Positions 61,027 to 64,000 of a stretch of DNA of 64,000 nucleotides are shown here, piece after piece. The notes under the pieces were generated by a model that was not told where the DNA came from, searched no databases, and was given only the letters and a program-made list of their open reading frames with translations. The translations under genes were made by a program, and so were the position numbers. Location: the NCBI GenBank assembly GCA_963788325.1, contig CAWBGJ010000002.1, forward strand, positions 1 to 64,000, in the 5' to 3' direction. Source of the stretch: Prado023 sp963788325. Its GTDB lineage: Bacteria > Actinomycetota > Actinomycetes > S36-B12 > CAIYMF01. Every line of letters starts with the position of its first letter. The first letter of the stretch is position 1.

Positions 61027-62592
61027 ATGATCCACACCATCGTGCCCCTGGCCGACACGCTGACGTTCCCGTCATTCCAGTACCGGGCGATGGCCCCGGT
61101 GCTGATCGTGCTGGTCGCCGGCGTTGCTGCGGTCCTCGTCGAGGCACTGGTCCCGCGGGGGGCCCGGCGCGGCATCCAGCTGATCCTGGCCGGCGCCAGC
61201 CTGCTGGCCGCCCTCGTGCTGACCATCGCCATGCCAGCCTCGGAGAAGGGCCCGGTGGCAGCTGGGACGCTCGCGGTGGACGGCCCGGCCCTGTTCGGCT
61301 GGATGACGATCCTGATCGTGGCGCTGCTGGCGATGCTGGTCATGGCCGAGCGACGCGTGGACCCGGCCGGCGATGCATTCGCCCCGCGGGCAGCCTCGCT
61401 CGTGGGCTCCACCGAGGAGCAGGAGCTCACCCGGCGCGGCTGGGAGCAGACCGAGGTCTGGCCGCTGTTCCTCTTCGCGGTCACCGGCATGATGCTGTTC
61501 ACGGCGGCCAACGACCTGCTCATGCTCTTCGTGGCACTGGAGGTCATGAGCCTGCCGCTGTACCTGCTCGCGGGGATGGCCAGGCGGCGACGGCTGCTGT
61601 CCCAGGAGGCGGCGCTGAAGTACTTCCTCCTCGGGGCGTTCGCCTCGGCGTTCCTGCTCTACGGCTCGGCGATGCTCTTCGGGTACGCGGGGTCGTTGTC
61701 GTTCGGGGCCATCGCCGACGCCTTCACCAACCGCCCGGGTGCCAGCGGCCTGCAGCTGCTCGGCATCGGCCTGGTCTCGGTCGGGCTGCTGTTCAAGGTG
61801 GCGGCCGTGCCGTTCCACATGTGGACCCCGGATGTCTACCAGGGCTCGCCCACGCCGGTGACGGCGTTCATGGCCGCGGGCGTGAAGGTGGCCGCGTTCG
61901 GTGCGCTGATCCGCGTCATGTACGTGGCCCTCGGCGGCGCCGCGTGGGACTGGGCGCCGATGATGTGGGTCGTGGCCATCGTCACCATGCTGGTCGGCGT
62001 GATCCTGGCGGTCACCAGCGCGGACATCAAGCGGATGCTGGCCTACTCCTCGATCGCGCACGCCGGGTTCCTGCTGCTGGGCGTGATCGCGTACTCGCGC
62101 GAGGGGCTTGCCGCGACGCTGTTCTACCTGCTGGCCTATGGCCTGACGACCATCGGCGCGTTCGCGATCGTGATGCTGGTGCGCGGACCTGCCGGCGAGG
62201 CCGGCCACCTGTCGGCCTGGGCCGGCCTGGGCCGGACCTCACCGCTGCTGGCCGGGGTGTTCGCGTTCCTGCTGCTGGCGCTGGCCGGCATCCCGTTGAC
62301 CAGCGGGTTCACCGCCAAGTTCGGGGTGTTCTCCGCAGCGATCGCCAGCGGCGCGGTCTGGCCGGTCATCGCGGCCGCGCTGGCCTCGGCGATCGCGGCC
62401 TTCTTCTACCTGCGGATCATCGTGCTCATGTACTTCGCCGAGCCCTCGGCGGACGGGGCCACCTCGGTGGCGGTGCCCAGCGTGCTCACGCAGGGAGCGA
62501 TCGCAGTGGCGGTGGCCGCGACGCTGGTTCTGGGCGTGTTCCCGCAGTCGGTGCTCACCTTGGTCAACGACTCCGCCATCTTCGTGCGCTGA
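61027..62592 (+). CDS. nuoN: NADH-quinone oxidoreductase subunit N
   Basis: 521 residues. LLMLFVALEVMSLPLYLLAGMARR, PFHMWTPDVYQGSPTPVTAFMAAGVKVAAF, and KRMLAYSSIAHAGFLLLG. Last gene of the nuo operon. It has an extra loop of about 40 residues near 110-145 (RRVDPAGDAFAPRAAS) as in actinobacterial NuoN. Converges with the SpoIIAA-like gene. Confidence 0.96.
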   Translation: MIHTIVPLADTLTFPSFQYRAMAPVLIVLVAGVAAVLVEALVPRGARRGIQLILAGASLLAALVLTIAMPASEKGPVAAGTLAVDGPALFGWMTILIVALLAMLVMAERRVDPAGDAFAPRAASLVGSTEEQELTRRGWEQTEVWPLFLFAVTGMMLFTAANDLLMLFVALEVMSLPLYLLAGMARRRRLLSQEAALKYFLLGAFASAFLLYGSAMLFGYAGSLSFGAIADAFTNRPGASGLQLLGIGLVSVGLLFKVAAVPFHMWTPDVYQGSPTPVTAFMAAGVKVAAFGALIRVMYVALGGAAWDWAPMMWVVAIVTMLVGVILAVTSADIKRMLAYSSIAHAGFLLLGVIAYSREGLAATLFYLLAYGLTTIGAFAIVMLVRGPAGEAGHLSAWAGLGRTSPLLAGVFAFLLLALAGIPLTSGFTAKFGVFSAAIASGAVWPVIAAALASAIAAFFYLRIIVLMYFAEPSADGATSVAVPSVLTQGAIAVAVAATLVLGVFPQSVLTLVNDSAIFVR

Positions 62593-62713
62593 CGGGCTTT
62601 CGCGTCAGGAGACGTCGACCGTCGACCGGCTGCCATCAGCCGACGACCGGCCGGCGGGCCCACGTCACTGGTGAGCCAGTGCACCCAGGGTGGGGCTGGG
62701 TCGGTCGGTCGTG

Positions 62714-63076
62714 CTAGGCCGAGACCCATTCCGTGGCTTCGGCGAGCTCGGCCAGGGTGAACACCTTGGCCTCACCGGGCATCAGCCAGCCCAGGGCCTT
62801 GATGGCCTCGGTGATCGCGGTGCGGTCGGTGACCAGTGCGATCCGCTCGAACGAGGACCACTGCGACAGGCCAACCTTGGTGTCGGCCCACAGGGCCCCA
62901 CCCGAGTAGCCCTCGAAATCCTCACCGAGGACATAGAGCAGGCGGACCTTGTCGGAGGTCGCCAGCGCGGCCTCGAGGGCCGGGTCGAGCACGTTCTTGT
63001 AGTCCACGGAGTGCACTGTGCCCTCGGCGCGCATGCCGATGACGTTGCCCGGCAGTCCCTCAATGGTGGTGATCAT
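62714..63076 (-). CDS. SpoIIAA-like (STAS-related) small protein
   Basis: 120 residues from ATG 63076 with GGAGGG upstream. MITTIEGLPGNVIGMRAEGTVHSVDY, LYVLGEDFEGYSGGALWADTKVGL and FERIALVTDRTAITEAIKALGWLMPGEAKVF fit the SpoIIAA-like family (PF11964-type), of unknown function in most bacteria. A 120-nt gap from nuoN has only weak stem sequences. Confidence 0.72.
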   Translation of the reverse strand: MITTIEGLPGNVIGMRAEGTVHSVDYKNVLDPALEAALATSDKVRLLYVLGEDFEGYSGGALWADTKVGLSQWSSFERIALVTDRTAITEAIKALGWLMPGEAKVFTLAELAEATEWVSA

Positions 63077-63149
63077 CGTCTTGCCCTCCTTGTTGTTGGT
63101 GTGATTCGTACATCTGTGGCGTATCGCCGGGGTTCGTACCCGCGGTGGT

Positions 63150-64000
63150 TCAGGTCCGATCGATGTCGCGGCGCCGGAGGGCGGCCAGGCCGCCAGCGGT
63201 GAGTGCAACGGCAACGAGCAGGAGCAGGGCGACGGGCTCCCAGGCGAAGTCCTCGAGCGGCATGGCGGGCACGTGTTCGAACGGCGAGAGGTTGCGCAGC
63301 CATTGGGGCAGTTGCAGGGTCTCGCCGAGGAAGCCGACCAGGGTGCTCAGGATGACGCCGAGCCAGGCCAGCGGCCGACCATTTGGGGACGACGCCGATG
63401 AGGGCGACCGCGACGGCGATGAGGACCAGGACGGCTGGGAGCAGGACCAGCGAGGCTGCCAGTGAGTGCAGGCACCTCGTCGGCGTCGCCGGTGGTGATC
63501 GCGTACCCCAGTCCGGTGCCGATCCCGGCCAGGGCCAGCATCATCGCCGCGCCCAGGGACGCGACGGCGACGTGGCTGCCCAGCCAGCGGGTCCGGCTGA
63601 TCGGGGTGGCCAGGACGGGGTCGGCCCGGCCACCGCTCTCCTCGCGGCTGACGGTCAGGACCGCGGAGACCGCGAACCCGGCGACCAGCAGGCCGGTCAT
63701 CAGCAGCATGGTGGCGAAGAAGCCGTCCGTGGCTGAACCACCGGTGAGCGCGAACATCTCGGCGACGGCCTCGTTCTCGGCCAGCGTGTCGGCCAGGTCG
63801 GCCAGCGAACCCGAGAAGAGGCCGGTCACCACGATGGCCAGCGTCCACCCGATCAGGGGGCCGCGCTGGAGCCGGGCGGCCAGGGCCAGTGGACTGGTCA
63901 GCCAGCGTGAGGCCTGCGAGGCGCCCGGGCGTTGCGCGAAGGAACCGGCTCCGAGGTCCCGACGGGTCGACAGGACGAAGGCGATCGGCCAGCAGGATCA
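63150..64000 (-). CDS. ABC-2 exporter permease, partial, frameshifted
   Basis: Open to the right edge. The fragment ends with FEHVPAMPLEDFAWEPVALLLLVAVALTAGGLAALRRRDI before the TGA at 63150 and contains REESGGRADPVLATPISRTRWLGSHVAVASLG, typical of the large (about 530-residue) actinobacterial antibiotic-type exporter permeases. Two one-base breaks lie near 63465 and 63385. The N-terminal half and any ATPase are outside the window. Confidence 0.72.
   Translation of the reverse strand, partial: ILLADRLRPVDPSGPRSRFLRATPGRLAGLTLADQSTGPGRPAPARPPDRVDAGHRGDRPLLGFAGRPGRHAGRERGRRRDVRAHRWFSHGRLLRHHAADDRPAGRRVRGLRGPDRQPRGERWPGRPRPGHPDQPDPLAGQPRRRRVPGRGDDAGPGRDRHRTGVRDHHRRRRRGACTHWQPRWSCSQPSWSSSPSRSPSSASSPNGRPLAWLGVILSTLVGFLGETLQLPQWLRNLSPFEHVPAMPLEDFAWEPVALLLLVAVALTAGGLAALRRRDIDRT

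Noticed and set aside
62627..62642. CGGCTG-CCAT-CAGCCG hairpin after nuoN as a terminator
   Set aside because: Only six pairs and no T-run; too weak in GC-rich sequence.
1..64000. CRISPR arrays, rRNA or tRNA genes
   Set aside because: None seen on reading both strands; the only regular repeats are those listed.

Overview
The window is high-GC DNA with dense, overlapping operons. It encodes menaquinone synthesis, the C5 (glutamyl-tRNA) haem pathway, System II cytochrome c maturation and a 14-gene complex I. With a DosR/DevR-like regulator and OhrR, this points to an actinobacterium; genus cannot be fixed from the sequence. Pyruvate formate-lyase and the partial hydrogenase-type Fe-S subunit suggest a facultatively anaerobic or hypoxia-tolerant life. 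The gene order hemA-hemC-cobA/hemD-hemB-hemL-(mutase)-resA-ccdA-resB-ccsA, then menA, menE, menB, menC, menD, menG and a menJ-like reductase follows the order known from Mycobacterium tuberculosis, with extra genes inserted.

Layout. 1-0.7 kb: partial 4Fe-4S hydrogenase beta-type subunit running off the left edge. 0.7-3.4 kb: PAP2 phosphatase plus an ABC-2 exporter. 3.5-5.6 kb: alpha/beta hydrolase and a LolA/RseB-like secreted protein. 5.7-9.4 kb: sugar ABC importer (ATPase, permease, lipoprotein) below a DosR-like response regulator. 9.7-16.1 kb: haem operon. 16.2-21.2 kb: mutase and cytochrome c maturation. 21.2-23.1 kb: DUF4229 protein and a 1.4-kb insertion sequence. 23.2-26.4 kb: PLDc_N protein, gpx-ohrR, acyl-CoA dehydrogenase. 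26.5-28.9 kb: a fourfold inverted repeat, menA, menE. 29.1-33.3 kb: YbhF/S/R-like exporter, TetR, GNAT. 33.4-39.9 kb: menB, menC, menD, rhodanese, menF, menG. 40-45.2 kb: HdeD-like protein, CPVC membrane protein, pflA, pflB, DinB-like. 45.4-62.6 kb: menaquinone/geranylgeranyl reductase and nuoA-N. 62.7-64 kb: SpoIIAA-like protein and part of an ABC-2 permease.

How it fits together. Most of the window builds one electron-transport chain: haem and cytochrome c maturation, menaquinone, and complex I that reduces it. Around this lie redox-control features. A DosR-like regulator is encoded at 8.7-9.4 kb, and a perfect DosR-type box followed immediately by an FNR-type palindrome lies upstream of pflB. 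A 21-bp palindrome fits OhrR control of gpx-ohrR. Two ATACCC/GGGTAT palindromes (CsoR/CstR style) precede the rhodanese and the CPVC membrane protein, suggesting a shared sulfur- or copper-responsive regulon.

Quality note. Many genes in 1.9-3.2, 5.7-9.4, 10.6-15.1, 26.9-27.6 and 63.4 kb carry one-base frameshifts, mostly an extra G or C at a GC step. They hit essential genes (hemB, hemL, cobA/hemD, menA), so I treat them as probable sequence errors and give each gene its full span.
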